Shown piece by piece: positions 1 to 7,675 of a stretch of 29,226 nucleotides of DNA. Both the position numbers and the translations under genes were made by a program. This DNA is from CAIXMG01 sp964628065 (GTDB taxonomy: Bacteria > Patescibacteriota > Minisyncoccia > Phycocordibacterales > UBA1006). The stretch is from assembly GCA_964628065.1 (NCBI GenBank), contig CAZVLM010000010.1, positions 1 to 29,226 of the forward strand. Reading direction: 5' to 3'. The notes below the pieces were generated by a model that saw nothing but the letters and a program-made list of their open reading frames with translations, did no database searches and was not told the DNA's origin. Positions within the stretch are counted from its first letter, which is position 1. Every line of letters starts with the position of its first letter.

Positions 1-33
1 GGTGAGGGGTCAAGGATGGTTTAAGGGAGCAGT

Positions 34-54
34 CCTCGATATTCGAGGGTTTTT
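34..54 (+). terminator. Rho-independent terminator of an upstream gene
   Basis: CCTCGA and TCGAGG arms around a 3-nt TAT loop are followed by G and five T. It sits in the 130-base stretch before the first gene, where no other gene is visible. It most likely ends a transcript entering from the left edge. A TATAGT hexamer at 81-86 could be a -10 box for the methylase gene, but no -35 box lies at the right distance. Confidence 0.55.
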
Positions 55-130
55 GCTAAGATAAATTTTTTCTAAAGCACTATAGTAGTGTCAAGTTGCT
101 ATCCAAGGATCGTTATGCGAAAATGAGGGT

Positions 131-1102
131 ATGAATAGTAAGAATCTAAAAAAGGTTCATTTAATTGAAGAAAAATTTGCCATAAATAATATTTATGCGC
201 AGACGGTTATTTCTCGTGTTTTAAGTAAGAATAATTGGTTTAAAGAAGCTGAAAAAATTATTGCTGATAAAGCAAAGCCTTTCGTAAAGTGGGTAGGTGG
301 GAAGCGACAGCTTTTAACTCAGTTTCGATTAAGAAATTTATTTCCACCTGAACTATTTGATTCTACAAAAAATACTTATTTCGAACCATTCGTAGGAGGT
401 GGAGCAGTTTTCTTTGATCTTTTGCCTAAGCATGCAGTTTTGTCTGATATGAACAATGAGTTGGTGACGACATATAATGTTATTAAAAATGATGTTGAAT
501 CACTTGTTAAGTCTCTCAAGAAACATAAGGTAAACAAGGAATATTTCTTAAAAATCCGAGCCCAGGATGTTTCAAAGCTTTCTGATGTAGAAATTGCATC
601 ACGATTTATTTACCTTAACAGGACATGTTTTAATGGTTTGTATCGAGTAAACAAGGCAGGTGGTTTTAATGTTCCTTTTGGGCAAAATAAAAACCCGCTT
701 ATTTGTGATGAGGTTAATTTAGAACGAGTTTCTAAGGCCTTAAAAAATGTAACAATAAAACACCAGGACTATAAAGAAGTTTTGAGAAAGGCAAAGAAAG
801 GAGACTTTATTTATTTTGATCCGCCTTATTATCCAATGAGCAAAACTGCATCATTTACTTCTTATACCAAAGACGCTTTCCTAGACAAGGAACAAATTGA
901 ATTAAGAGATATTTTTGTAGAGCTTCATAAAAGAGGTTGCCTTGTGATGCTTTCGAACTCCGATGCTCCATTTATTAATAAGATTTATTCTGAGATTAAA
1001 GATAAAAAAATTCACATTCATAAAGTTGAGGCAGGGAGGGCGATTAATTCGAAAGGAAGTGGTCGAGGAAAAATATTAGAGGTTGTTGTGACTAATTACT
1101 AA
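131..1102 (+). CDS. DNA adenine N6-methyltransferase, D12/Dam class (probable GATC specificity)
   Basis: This enzyme should methylate adenine in double-stranded DNA using S-adenosylmethionine and protect host sites from the linked endonuclease. Visible motifs are KPFVKWVGGKRQ (49-60), the SAM-binding FEPFVGGGAVFF (84-95), an acidic residue at D106, NRTCFNGLYRVNKAGGFNVPFG-type sequence around 163-184, and the catalytic DPPY at 230-233. The FNGLYR..GGFNVPFG signature is typical of the Dam/DpnM family acting on GATC. The protein carries about 48 extra N-terminal residues before the usual KPFVKW start; no internal Met or GTG close to K49 offers a shorter start, so the extension looks real. Only 1 nt separates it from the next gene, and the MutH-type nuclease follows at 2081. 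Base composition is AT-rich compared with the rpo genes, which fits a horizontally moving system. Confidence 0.9.
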   Translation: MNSKNLKKVHLIEEKFAINNIYAQTVISRVLSKNNWFKEAEKIIADKAKPFVKWVGGKRQLLTQFRLRNLFPPELFDSTKNTYFEPFVGGGAVFFDLLPKHAVLSDMNNELVTTYNVIKNDVESLVKSLKKHKVNKEYFLKIRAQDVSKLSDVEIASRFIYLNRTCFNGLYRVNKAGGFNVPFGQNKNPLICDEVNLERVSKALKNVTIKHQDYKEVLRKAKKGDFIYFDPPYYPMSKTASFTSYTKDAFLDKEQIELRDIFVELHKRGCLVMLSNSDAPFINKIYSEIKDKKIHIHKVEAGRAINSKGSGRGKILEVVVTNY

Positions 1103-1103
1103 T

Positions 1104-2075
1104 ATGCAACTCTTTTCAAAAAGAAATAGTCCTTACTCCGATGACGATGCACAGATTTTTCATGAAGATGCGCCGAGAAGAATGATTCTTGAACAGATTA
1201 AATATATATCATCATCACCTGGTTTTTTGGAGCATTTTATACTAGTGCAAGATGAGGAAAAAAATCAATGGAGAATTCATAAAAAAACTTTGAGTGATTT
1301 TTCTACTCGAGAGCTAGGTTATGACATATGTAGTTATTTTGATACCGAAAAAAATGTTTTGAAATCAGATAATGATTATTATTTATTTGACCTTATTGAG
1401 ATAATCATCTTATTTAGTAAGGAAGATAAAAGAGAAGGTATTCGAGCGAGATTTGAAGAGATTTTTATAGAAAGCAATAGTCGCTATACAATTCATGATT
1501 TTATAATTGAACAAAAAGCACCAAGTATTCACTCAAACTATGCACTAATAAAAAACAATGTTTTAAAAAGATTATTTGCAAAAAACTATAGTTTTACATC
1601 TGATTTATCTTACCAAGAATTAGCAAAAAATTCTGCTGACATAATACAGTTCTTATTTAGTTCCAGTATTGCAAAGGAAACAAAAACTTCTAGTGAGAAT
1701 GTAGTTGATGTAGTGGCAAAAAAATGGTTTCCTAGCGGCGATATTACAAAACAAAAAGAAATCCATGATCATATTAACAATCTCGTATTAAATATAAAAT
1801 TTTTAAATAATAATATATCTAATATCAGACATACTGATCAATGGGCCGTAAATGCGGGCACGGATCTTATTTACAAATTTATTTATAATCATAATATATC
1901 TTTAGCAGAACTCGTAATCTTAGCTGAACCAAACAAATATTTCTTCGATCTTAATTCTGAAGACCTAAAAAGTGGCTATTTAATAAAATATGGACTAGAT
2001 AAGAATTCGGGTTGGATTATCAAGAAGCCAATGCCTACAATCAATGAATTCGATCCGCACGATATCCCGTTTTAA
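1104..2075 (+). CDS. Unknown protein inside the restriction-modification operon (possible AbiJ/HEPN-like partner)
   Basis: I do not recognise this 323-residue protein with confidence. It begins 1 nt after the methylase stop and ends 5 nt before the nuclease start, so it is almost certainly co-transcribed with both. It is rich in Asn, Ile, Lys and Phe, and has no signal peptide or membrane segment. The N-terminus (MQLFSKRN, 1-8) recalls the LF-S-(E/K)-R start of AbiJ N-terminal domains. A stretch near 225-260 (ISNIRHTDQWAVNAGTDL) vaguely recalls the C-terminal helices of abortive-infection proteins. Both similarities are weak and made by eye. It could be a specificity or regulatory subunit, an abortive-infection back-up, or an unrelated passenger. 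No catalytic motif is evident. Confidence 0.75.
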   Translation: MQLFSKRNSPYSDDDAQIFHEDAPRRMILEQIKYISSSPGFLEHFILVQDEEKNQWRIHKKTLSDFSTRELGYDICSYFDTEKNVLKSDNDYYLFDLIEIIILFSKEDKREGIRARFEEIFIESNSRYTIHDFIIEQKAPSIHSNYALIKNNVLKRLFAKNYSFTSDLSYQELAKNSADIIQFLFSSSIAKETKTSSENVVDVVAKKWFPSGDITKQKEIHDHINNLVLNIKFLNNNISNIRHTDQWAVNAGTDLIYKFIYNHNISLAELVILAEPNKYFFDLNSEDLKSGYLIKYGLDKNSGWIIKKPMPTINEFDPHDIPF

Positions 2076-2080
2076 AATAT

Positions 2081-2794
2081 ATGATATCAAGTAAAAAACT
2101 AAAAGCGCTTCAAAAATATATTGATATTATTGAAGCAAATAAAGGTAAAACCATAGGTCAAATATTGACCGATTTAGGTATTCCTAATCATTCTCATTTT
2201 AAAAAAGGAGCGTCGGGTTTGATATTAGAAAACCTTCTCGGTCTTACTAATAATGGTAGCCCTATGGCAGATCTTGAAGACCTAAACGTAGAAATAAAAG
2301 TACTACCATTACAGCTCCATAATCTCAAAGTTAAAGAGCCTACCCAGATAAAAATGATTAACTTTATGGATGTTGCAAAAGAAACTTGGGAAACTGCAAA
2401 AATTAGAAATAAAATTGAAACGATATTCTGGATAGTTTATGGTGTTCCTCGTGATGTAAAAACTAAGAAGAATAGCTCTCAGGATAACTACCTCTTATTA
2501 GACTGGTTTATCGATGCGCCTAATAATGATAAACAACAGATTTTTAGGCAAGACTGGGAACTAATCCAGTCTTATATCATTCGAGGAGATGGAGATAAAT
2601 TGTCATGCTCTATGGGAACTTACATAGAACCAAAAACTAAAGGAAAGAATAATCAAGACAAAACTGATGCTCCTGATGGAAATGGTGGGGTTACAAAAGT
2701 AAGGCGACGTGCATTCTATTTTAAAAAGAACTATACAAATAATAATGTGGTTTCTGAATTAGATTTATCAAGTTTAAATAATGGCAAAAACTAA
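2081..2794 (+). CDS. MutH/Sau3AI-type restriction endonuclease (probable GATC cutter)
   Basis: This is the likely restriction subunit, cleaving unmethylated target DNA. The active site of the MutH/Sau3AI fold is complete: KKGASGLILENLLG places E50, followed by D64 (PMADL) and the E71-x-K73 pair (NVEIKVLPL). The spacing 50-64-71-73 is the same as in E. coli MutH (E56, D70, E77, K79), which is strong evidence for a working metal-dependent nuclease. The length of 237 residues matches single-domain MutH-like enzymes (about 230) rather than the roughly 490-residue duplicated Sau3AI. MutH itself works with MutS and MutL, but here the gene lies between two DNA methylases, so a type II restriction enzyme is the better reading. 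Its last 14 bases overlap the second methylase gene. Confidence 0.88.
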   Translation: MISSKKLKALQKYIDIIEANKGKTIGQILTDLGIPNHSHFKKGASGLILENLLGLTNNGSPMADLEDLNVEIKVLPLQLHNLKVKEPTQIKMINFMDVAKETWETAKIRNKIETIFWIVYGVPRDVKTKKNSSQDNYLLLDWFIDAPNNDKQQIFRQDWELIQSYIIRGDGDKLSCSMGTYIEPKTKGKNNQDKTDAPDGNGGVTKVRRRAFYFKKNYTNNNVVSELDLSSLNNGKN

Positions 2795-3536
2795 CGAACT
2801 AAAACTTCACCCAGAAGAATTCGACCTAGAATGCACCACTGTATGGGCTTTTCCTCGTAGAGGAAATTGGGCAACCCATAAGTCTGACTGGCGAGGGAAC
2901 TGGGCACCAGAAGTTGTTCGTAACTTGATTTTAAGGTACTCAAAAGAAGGTGATATTTTGCTTGATCCAATGATTGGTGGAGGTACAACAGCTATTGAGG
3001 CAAAAATATTAAACAGAAATGTTATCTGTTCCGATGTAAACGATTTGGCGCTTGAAAGAACAAAGAAGTCTTTGAAATTTAAGGTTGACAATAAGTCTTG
3101 GCAGAAAGTTTTGAAACGAGATGCCCGAGACTTGAAAAAAGCCCAGCCTGATAGTATTGATTTCATTCTTACTCATCCACCATATGCGGATATTATTAAA
3201 TATAGCGAAGGAAAAATCCCTGAGGACATTTCTGGGATTCATAGTATTGATAAGTTTGCAGACGAAATGGGAAAGGTGGCAGGTGAGCTTTACCGAGTTT
3301 TAAAACCCGGGAAGTTTTGTGCAATTCTAATAGGAGATACGCGAAGAAACAAAATGTACCAGCCTCTAGCTTATAAAGTAATGCAGAAATTCCTTGATGC
3401 AGGATTTCAATTAAAAGAGGATATTATCAAACGACAGTTTAATTGCAAAGCGACTGGATTTTGGGTAAACAAGTCAAAGGAAGCAAATTTTCTCTTAATT
3501 ATGCATGAGCATTTGTTCATATTTCAAAAACCATGA
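2781..3536 (+). CDS. Second DNA (N4/N6) methyltransferase of the restriction-modification system
   Basis: A 251-residue SAM-dependent DNA methylase. The N-terminal block VWAFPRRGNWATH...WRGNWAP (21-43) comes before motif I, DPMIGGGTTAIEA (62-74). D85 (ICSDVN) follows as the ribose-binding acidic residue, and the catalytic motif IV reads THPPYADIIKYS (131-142), an HPPY form of the D/N/S-PPY motif. Motif I precedes motif IV, so the layout is not the beta-class order. The start ATG lies inside the nuclease gene (14-base overlap), giving translational coupling. DpnII-type systems also pair a Dam-like methylase with a second, different methylase that can act on single-stranded or hemimethylated DNA; the same division of labour is plausible here but not proven. 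Confidence 0.85.
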   Translation: MAKTNELKLHPEEFDLECTTVWAFPRRGNWATHKSDWRGNWAPEVVRNLILRYSKEGDILLDPMIGGGTTAIEAKILNRNVICSDVNDLALERTKKSLKFKVDNKSWQKVLKRDARDLKKAQPDSIDFILTHPPYADIIKYSEGKIPEDISGIHSIDKFADEMGKVAGELYRVLKPGKFCAILIGDTRRNKMYQPLAYKVMQKFLDAGFQLKEDIIKRQFNCKATGFWVNKSKEANFLLIMHEHLFIFQKP

Positions 3537-3583
3537 GCTACTCAGTCGATTTTACTGGCAGCGATAAAGTTTACGCATCTTAA
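3533..3583 (+). pseudogene. Tiny ORF or remnant start of a lost fifth gene in the restriction-modification operon
   Basis: An ATG at 3533 overlaps the TGA of the second methylase in the classic ATGA arrangement and opens a 16-codon frame (MSYSVDFTGSDKVYAS) before a TAA stop. The coupled start and natural-looking sequence suggest that a further gene once followed and was truncated. It could equally be chance. Confidence 0.25.
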
Positions 3584-3664
3584 TCGGTGTTAAGTTCTCA
3601 ACTGAAAACAAAGGATCAACTATACCGAATATAGTCACTGGTGGTACGTTTTGCGTGGGAATAC

Positions 3665-3673
3665 TGGTATAAT
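3665..3673 (+). promoter_or_regulatory. Extended -10 promoter
   Basis: TGGTATAAT is a perfect -10 box preceded by the TG dinucleotide of extended -10 promoters. The nearest TTG-type -35 (3651) is only 11 nt away, so recognition would depend on the extended element. It points at a short transcript ending at the 3760-3790 terminator. Confidence 0.5.
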
Positions 3674-3679
3674 TACTCG

Positions 3680-3790
3680 ATTTATTTGAATGTGTATAAC
3701 TAACTTGCAAAAAATTATTTGTGGATAAGTACTAAAAAACGCTTTAAAATATACATTAAAATGTCCCCCATTTTACAAGGGACATTTTTT
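3680..3790 (+). ncRNA. Possible small RNA of about 110 nt
   Basis: The segment runs from just after the extended -10 box to the T-run of a terminator and contains no convincing reading frame. The promoter and terminator are seen directly; the existence of an RNA is inferred. It could instead be the untranslated tail of the restriction-modification transcript. Confidence 0.3.
3760..3790 (+). terminator. Rho-independent terminator
   Basis: AATGTCCC and GGGACATT form an 8-bp stem around an 11-nt loop, followed by a run of T. Confidence 0.7.
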
Positions 3791-3822
3791 GTATCAAAAG
3801 TCAAATATTTTCCTAAATAACC

Positions 3823-3852
3823 TTTACAAAACAATGAGATTTCAGATACAAT
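3823..3852 (+). promoter_or_regulatory. Sigma-70-type promoter before the DUF1508 gene
   Basis: TTTACA (3823-3828), an 18-nt spacer and TACAAT (3847-3852). The transcript would begin near 3859, directly before the hairpin GGTTGGG/CCCAACC (3860-3888) and a CCCCTTAGGGG hairpin (3888-3898), then run about 200 nt to the DUF1508 start. Confidence 0.5.
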
Positions 3853-3922
3853 ATAAGCAGGTTGGGAAATTACTAAAATAGCCCAACCCCCTTAGGGGAT
3901 TACTAGTAAATAGTCGTTCATT

Positions 3923-3976
3923 ATGAAAAATTTAAGACAAAGCAAAAGCCCTGAATTTCAGAGCTCCCACCGGTAG
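3923..3976 (+). CDS. Possible 17-codon leader peptide
   Basis: A short frame (MKNLRQSKSPEFQSSHR) lies in the leader downstream of the 3823-3852 promoter and the two hairpins. Nothing proves translation. It is listed because it sits between a structured leader and the DUF1508 gene, where an upstream leader peptide would be expected. Confidence 0.2.
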   Translation: MKNLRQSKSPEFQSSHR

Positions 3977-4062
3977 TGTAAGTATATAGTTAGTAGTGTA
4001 TTTATACAAGGAGTATTGTAAGGAACTGGGGAAAATGTTTTTGGATGATTTTCAGTAATTTT

Positions 4063-4236
4063 ATGCCTAAATTTGAATTGTACGTAGGAAAGGACGGTTT
4101 CCATCACTGGCGTCTAAAGGGTGCTAATGGAGAAATCGTATGCTGGAGTGAAGGATATTCTTCACTTTCCAATGCGGAATTATCTCTAAATTGGGTAAAG
4201 CGGAATGCGCCAGGGGCACCGGTTTACAAAATTTAA
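4063..4236 (+). CDS. Small DUF1508 (YegP-like) protein
   Basis: This 57-residue protein is one copy of the DUF1508/YegP fold: PKFELYVGKDGFHHWRLKGANGEIV followed by SEGYSS and a helix ending WVKRNAPGAPVYKI. The pattern F-x-[IL]-Y, then W-R-L-K-x-x-N-G-E, then S-E-G-Y-S-S is typical of the family. Its biochemical role is unknown; many members are tandem repeats, and single copies are common in small genomes. I chose the ATG at 4063, where the domain starts, over the in-frame ATG at 4045, which adds six residues (MIFSNF) outside the domain. A strong terminator follows immediately, so the gene forms its own unit. Confidence 0.75.
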   Translation: MPKFELYVGKDGFHHWRLKGANGEIVCWSEGYSSLSNAELSLNWVKRNAPGAPVYKI

Positions 4237-4275
4237 AATAATAAAAACAGTCTCGTTGAGACTGTTTTTATTATT
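4237..4275. terminator. Perfect 18-bp bidirectional terminator
   Basis: An 18-base arm beginning AATAATAAAAAC is repeated exactly in inverted form around the loop GTT (4255-4257), with A-rich and T-rich ends that suit both strands. It begins at the base after the DUF1508 stop and separates that gene from the rpoB promoter. Confidence 0.85.
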
Positions 4276-4285
4276 CAACTAAAAC

Positions 4286-4314
4286 TTGCCAAACACAACT
4301 TTCTAGTATATATT
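4286..4314 (+). promoter_or_regulatory. Promoter of the rpoB-rpoC cluster
   Basis: TTGCCA (4286-4291), a 17-nt spacer and TATATT (4309-4314). The predicted start near 4321 gives a leader of about 100 nt, much longer than the leaders of most other genes in this window. Confidence 0.6.
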
Positions 4315-4350
4315 ATACCCACTGTATCGATTGAGTACCGGTTGGGTTAC

Positions 4351-4407
4351 AGAGACGCGTCTCTTTACTAGGTTCTTAATTTGGCCGTAGACCTATAATC
4401 TATGGCC
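4351..4407 (+). promoter_or_regulatory. rpoB: Structured 5' leader of rpoB
   Basis: Two hairpins occupy the leader. The palindrome AGAGACGCGTCTCT lies at 4351-4364. GGCCGTAGA (4383-4391) pairs with TCTATGGCC (4399-4407), with one G-U pair, just 13 nt before the ATG. No Shine-Dalgarno sequence is present. The placement suggests control of RNA polymerase synthesis at the leader, but the mechanism is unknown. Confidence 0.4.
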
Positions 4408-4420
4408 CATTTTCGCTGTT

Positions 4421-7400
4421 ATGGCACAAAAAACCACGAAATCTGCTCGTGAAAAAGTGAGCGTTTCAGGACCGCGAGAACGAAAAACGTTCTCAAAGTT
4501 CCGAAATCCGCTTGCTCCCATTCCACACCTGGTCGAAAACCAACTAGCCTCATACAAGAAATTCCTCGAAACTGACCTCGCCTCGACTATCAAGGCGTTT
4601 TCTCCGATGAAGGATTATTCTGAAAAGAAGTTCGAGTTGTCTATCTTATCTCTAACTGTTAACGCTCCCGACTTTGACGAGCATCATGCAAAAGCTAACA
4701 AGCTTACGTATGAAGCCGAAGTCAAAGCTCGAGTAAAACTTAAAAACAAAGTATTAGGAGTAGAAAAAGAACAGGAAATTTTCCTTTCTGAAATTCCTCT
4801 CATGACACCTCACGGAACATTCGTGATCAACGGTGTAGAACGAGTAGTTGTTCCACAGCTTGCACGAAGCGCCGGAGTATCATTCATCGACCGACAGACC
4901 AAGAAAGGCCGATTCTTCGGAGCGAAAATCATTCCTGCGCGAGGAGCGTGGCTTGAACTTGAATCCGAATCAGACAACGTAATGTACGTTCGAATCGATA
5001 AGAAGCGAAAGTTCGCCGTAACATCGCTTCTTCGAGTATTAGGAGTCGAAAACGATGAGAAAATTTTAAAACTATTTAAGAACGAAGTGGCGCACAGCTA
5101 CATCGTGTCTTCACTTGCAAAAGATCCTGCAAAAAGCACCAATGAAGCCTATGTAGAAATCTACCGAAAATTGCGAGACGGAGAAATTGCGTCAGCAGAC
5201 AACGCAAAAGAATTCGTTGACTCAATTTTGAGCAAGGAACGATATGACTTGTCAGAAGTAGGACGATATACCTTCAACAAGCGATTCGGAAAGAAGATGG
5301 ACGAAGAGTCATTGTCAGTAATGACGCTTCTTGTTGATGACTTGGTGACCATTATTGAACGAGTAGCAGAACTCAACAGTACACCAAAATCAAAAGCAGA
5401 CGACATCGACCACCTCGGATCACGACGAGTACGATTCGTAGGAGAATTGCTTTTGCGAGAAGTATCAGTAGGTATGCTTCGAATCCGCAGAAACGTGCAG
5501 GATCGAATGTCTACGATCGACACTGAGACAACATTGCCAATCCAGGTATTGAACCAGCGACCTTTGCAGGCTCTTATCAAGGGATTCTTTTCAACGAACC
5601 AGCTTTCGCAGTTCCACGACCAGGAAAACCCATTGGCAGAAATCGAACACTTGCGAATCCTTTCAGCACTTGGACCCGGAGGACTTACCCGAGAACGAGC
5701 TGGTTTCGAAGTGCGAGACGTACACACATCTCACTACGGACGATTGTGTCCAATCCACACCCCGGAAGGTCCAAACATCGGACTTATCCTTCACATGTCA
5801 TTGTTTGCTCGCGTGAACAATTTCGGAATGATTGAGACTCCTTACATCAAGGTGACCAAGGGAAAGATTACGGGAGAAATCACGTACATGAACGCGCAGG
5901 AAGAAGAAAAGTACACTATTGCGCATGCTGGACTTTTGCATGACAAGGATGGAAAAATCTTGGAAGACTTGGTAGAAGCCCGAGTAAAAACAGCGCCAGG
6001 TATGGTGCGAAAAGAAGAAGTAGATTATATCGACGTGGCGCCAAACCAAGCGTACTCAGTTGGTTCTTCAATGATTCCATTTTTGGAACACGATGACGCG
6101 AAACGAACCCTCATGGGATCAAACATGCAGAAGCAGGCAATGCCTTGCATCGTACCAATGGCACCATTGGTAGCAACGGGAATGGAAGACCGAGCGGCGT
6201 TTGACTCTGGACGATTAATTATCGCAACAGAAGACGGAACCGTAACCGTAGCTGACGGACAGTCTATTGAAGTAAAAGCATCAAATGGAAAAACAAAGCA
6301 GTATCCATTTGCGCTCTTTACACGTACAAACAAGGGAACCATTTACCACAACCGACCAATCGTTCGAGTTGGTGATGTTGTGAAAAAAGGCCAGGTATTG
6401 GCTGACGCATCAGCAACAGAAAACGGACAGTTGGCACTTGGGCAGAACGTGCTGGTGGCATTTATGTGTTGGAACGGAGCGAACTTCGAAGACGCGATTA
6501 TTATTTCAGAGCGACTTGTGAAGAACAGTATCTTCAGTTCAATCCACATCGATGAATACGAATGCGTGGTTCGAGATACAAAACTCGGAGAGGAAATGAC
6601 AACGCATGATATTCCAAACATCGGAGAAGGAAAATTGAAAGACCTTGATGAAGAAGGAATTATCCGCATCGGAGCAGAAGTTCGAGAAGGAGACATTTTG
6701 GTTGGAAAGATCACTCCAAAGGGAGAAACAGAACTTACACCAGAAGAACGACTCTTGCGATCAATCTTCGGAGAAAAAGCACGAGACGTGAAGGATACTT
6801 CAATGCGAATGGAACACGGACGAAAGGGACGAATCGTGGGTATCAAGGTACAGTCTCGAGAAGCGGGACATGAACTTGACTCAGGAGTCATCAAACGAAT
6901 CTTCGTGGAAGTGGCACAGCTTCGAAACGTGCAGGTAGGAGACAAACTTGCGGGACGACACGGAAACAAGGGAGTAATCTCAGTTATCTTGCCAGAAGAA
7001 GACATGCCATACATGGCAGATGGAACACCAGTAGACGTAGTACTTACATCACTCGGAGTATCGTCTCGTATGAACCTCGGACAGATTTTGGAAATGCACT
7101 TGGGACTTGCGGCAAATACGCTTGGATACCAGGCCATCGTTCCACCATTCGGAGCTGCATCACCCGATGAAATCAAAGCTGAACTTGAGAAGGCAGGATT
7201 TGCCGCATCAGGAAAAGTAAAATTGTTTGACGGACGAACCGGAGAATCATTTGATCAGGACGTAGCGGTTGGATACATGTATATCTTGAAACTTTCGCAC
7301 ATGGTGGAAGACAAGATGCATGCCCGATCAGTTGGTCCTTACTCTCTTATTACCCAGCAGCCTCTCGGAGGAAAGTCGCAGTCAGGAGGACAGCGATTCG

Positions 7401-7657
7401 GAGAAATGGAAGTGTGGGCACTCGAAGGTTACGGAGCAGCGCACACGTTGCGAGAAATGCTTACCGTTAAGTCAGACGACATTATCGGACGAACCGCGAC
7501 ATTCGATGCGATCATCAAAGGTGACCATATCAAGGGTCCAAATACTCCAGCATCATTTAAGGTAATGCTTAACTACTTGCGAGGACTTTCACTCGACGTG
7601 AAGCTCGAAGGGTCGAAGAAAAATTACAACGAGACGTACGAAGACGCAGCGCTTTAA
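4421..7657 (+). CDS. rpoB: RNA polymerase beta subunit
   Basis: Catalytic beta subunit of RNA polymerase, forming one side of the DNA cleft and the rifampicin pocket. The 1078 residues include the Rif region (QLSQFHDQENPLAEI from 394, then SALGPGGLTRERAGFEVRDVH), CPIHTPEGPNIGL, the conserved GNKGV and the C-terminal SQSGGQRFGEMEVWALE clamp contact. At 1078 residues it is much shorter than the 1342 of E. coli because the large lineage-specific insertions are absent. Several rifampicin-pocket positions differ from the bacterial consensus, notably Ile413 where E. coli has R529. Arg codons are mostly CGA and Gly codons mostly GGA. There is no Shine-Dalgarno sequence at the ATG. rpoC follows after 18 nt. 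Confidence 0.98.
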   Translation: MAQKTTKSAREKVSVSGPRERKTFSKFRNPLAPIPHLVENQLASYKKFLETDLASTIKAFSPMKDYSEKKFELSILSLTVNAPDFDEHHAKANKLTYEAEVKARVKLKNKVLGVEKEQEIFLSEIPLMTPHGTFVINGVERVVVPQLARSAGVSFIDRQTKKGRFFGAKIIPARGAWLELESESDNVMYVRIDKKRKFAVTSLLRVLGVENDEKILKLFKNEVAHSYIVSSLAKDPAKSTNEAYVEIYRKLRDGEIASADNAKEFVDSILSKERYDLSEVGRYTFNKRFGKKMDEESLSVMTLLVDDLVTIIERVAELNSTPKSKADDIDHLGSRRVRFVGELLLREVSVGMLRIRRNVQDRMSTIDTETTLPIQVLNQRPLQALIKGFFSTNQLSQFHDQENPLAEIEHLRILSALGPGGLTRERAGFEVRDVHTSHYGRLCPIHTPEGPNIGLILHMSLFARVNNFGMIETPYIKVTKGKITGEITYMNAQEEEKYTIAHAGLLHDKDGKILEDLVEARVKTAPGMVRKEEVDYIDVAPNQAYSVGSSMIPFLEHDDAKRTLMGSNMQKQAMPCIVPMAPLVATGMEDRAAFDSGRLIIATEDGTVTVADGQSIEVKASNGKTKQYPFALFTRTNKGTIYHNRPIVRVGDVVKKGQVLADASATENGQLALGQNVLVAFMCWNGANFEDAIIISERLVKNSIFSSIHIDEYECVVRDTKLGEEMTTHDIPNIGEGKLKDLDEEGIIRIGAEVREGDILVGKITPKGETELTPEERLLRSIFGEKARDVKDTSMRMEHGRKGRIVGIKVQSREAGHELDSGVIKRIFVEVAQLRNVQVGDKLAGRHGNKGVISVILPEEDMPYMADGTPVDVVLTSLGVSSRMNLGQILEMHLGLAANTLGYQAIVPPFGAASPDEIKAELEKAGFAASGKVKLFDGRTGESFDQDVAVGYMYILKLSHMVEDKMHARSVGPYSLITQQPLGGKSQSGGQRFGEMEVWALEGYGAAHTLREMLTVKSDDIIGRTATFDAIIKGDHIKGPNTPASFKVMLNYLRGLSLDVKLEGSKKNYNETYEDAAL

Positions 7658-7675
7658 TCTCTACTTACTATCACT

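Larger units (their letters stand above)
3537..4062. other. Gene-poor intergenic stretch after the restriction-modification operon
   Basis: About 525 bases hold no recognisable protein gene. They do contain an extended -10 promoter (3665-3673), a terminator (3760-3790), a second promoter (3823-3852), a leader with two GC-rich hairpins (3860-3898), and a 17-codon frame at 3923-3976. The region therefore looks regulatory or RNA-coding rather than empty. Confidence 0.5.

Noticed and set aside
81..86. TATAGT as the -10 box of the first methylase gene
   Set aside because: No -35 hexamer or TG extension lies at an acceptable distance; the nearest TTG-type box is 22 nt away.
2807..3242. Minus-strand frames opposite the second methylase
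   Set aside because: They are shadows of a conserved gene and contain no recognisable motif.
5161..7176. Long minus-strand frames opposite rpoB and rpoC (for example 188 and 277 codons)
   Set aside because: They lie wholly opposite highly conserved genes, are rich in Ser/Arg/Thr as expected from the complement of the CGA/GGA-biased sense strand, and show no domain or own promoter.
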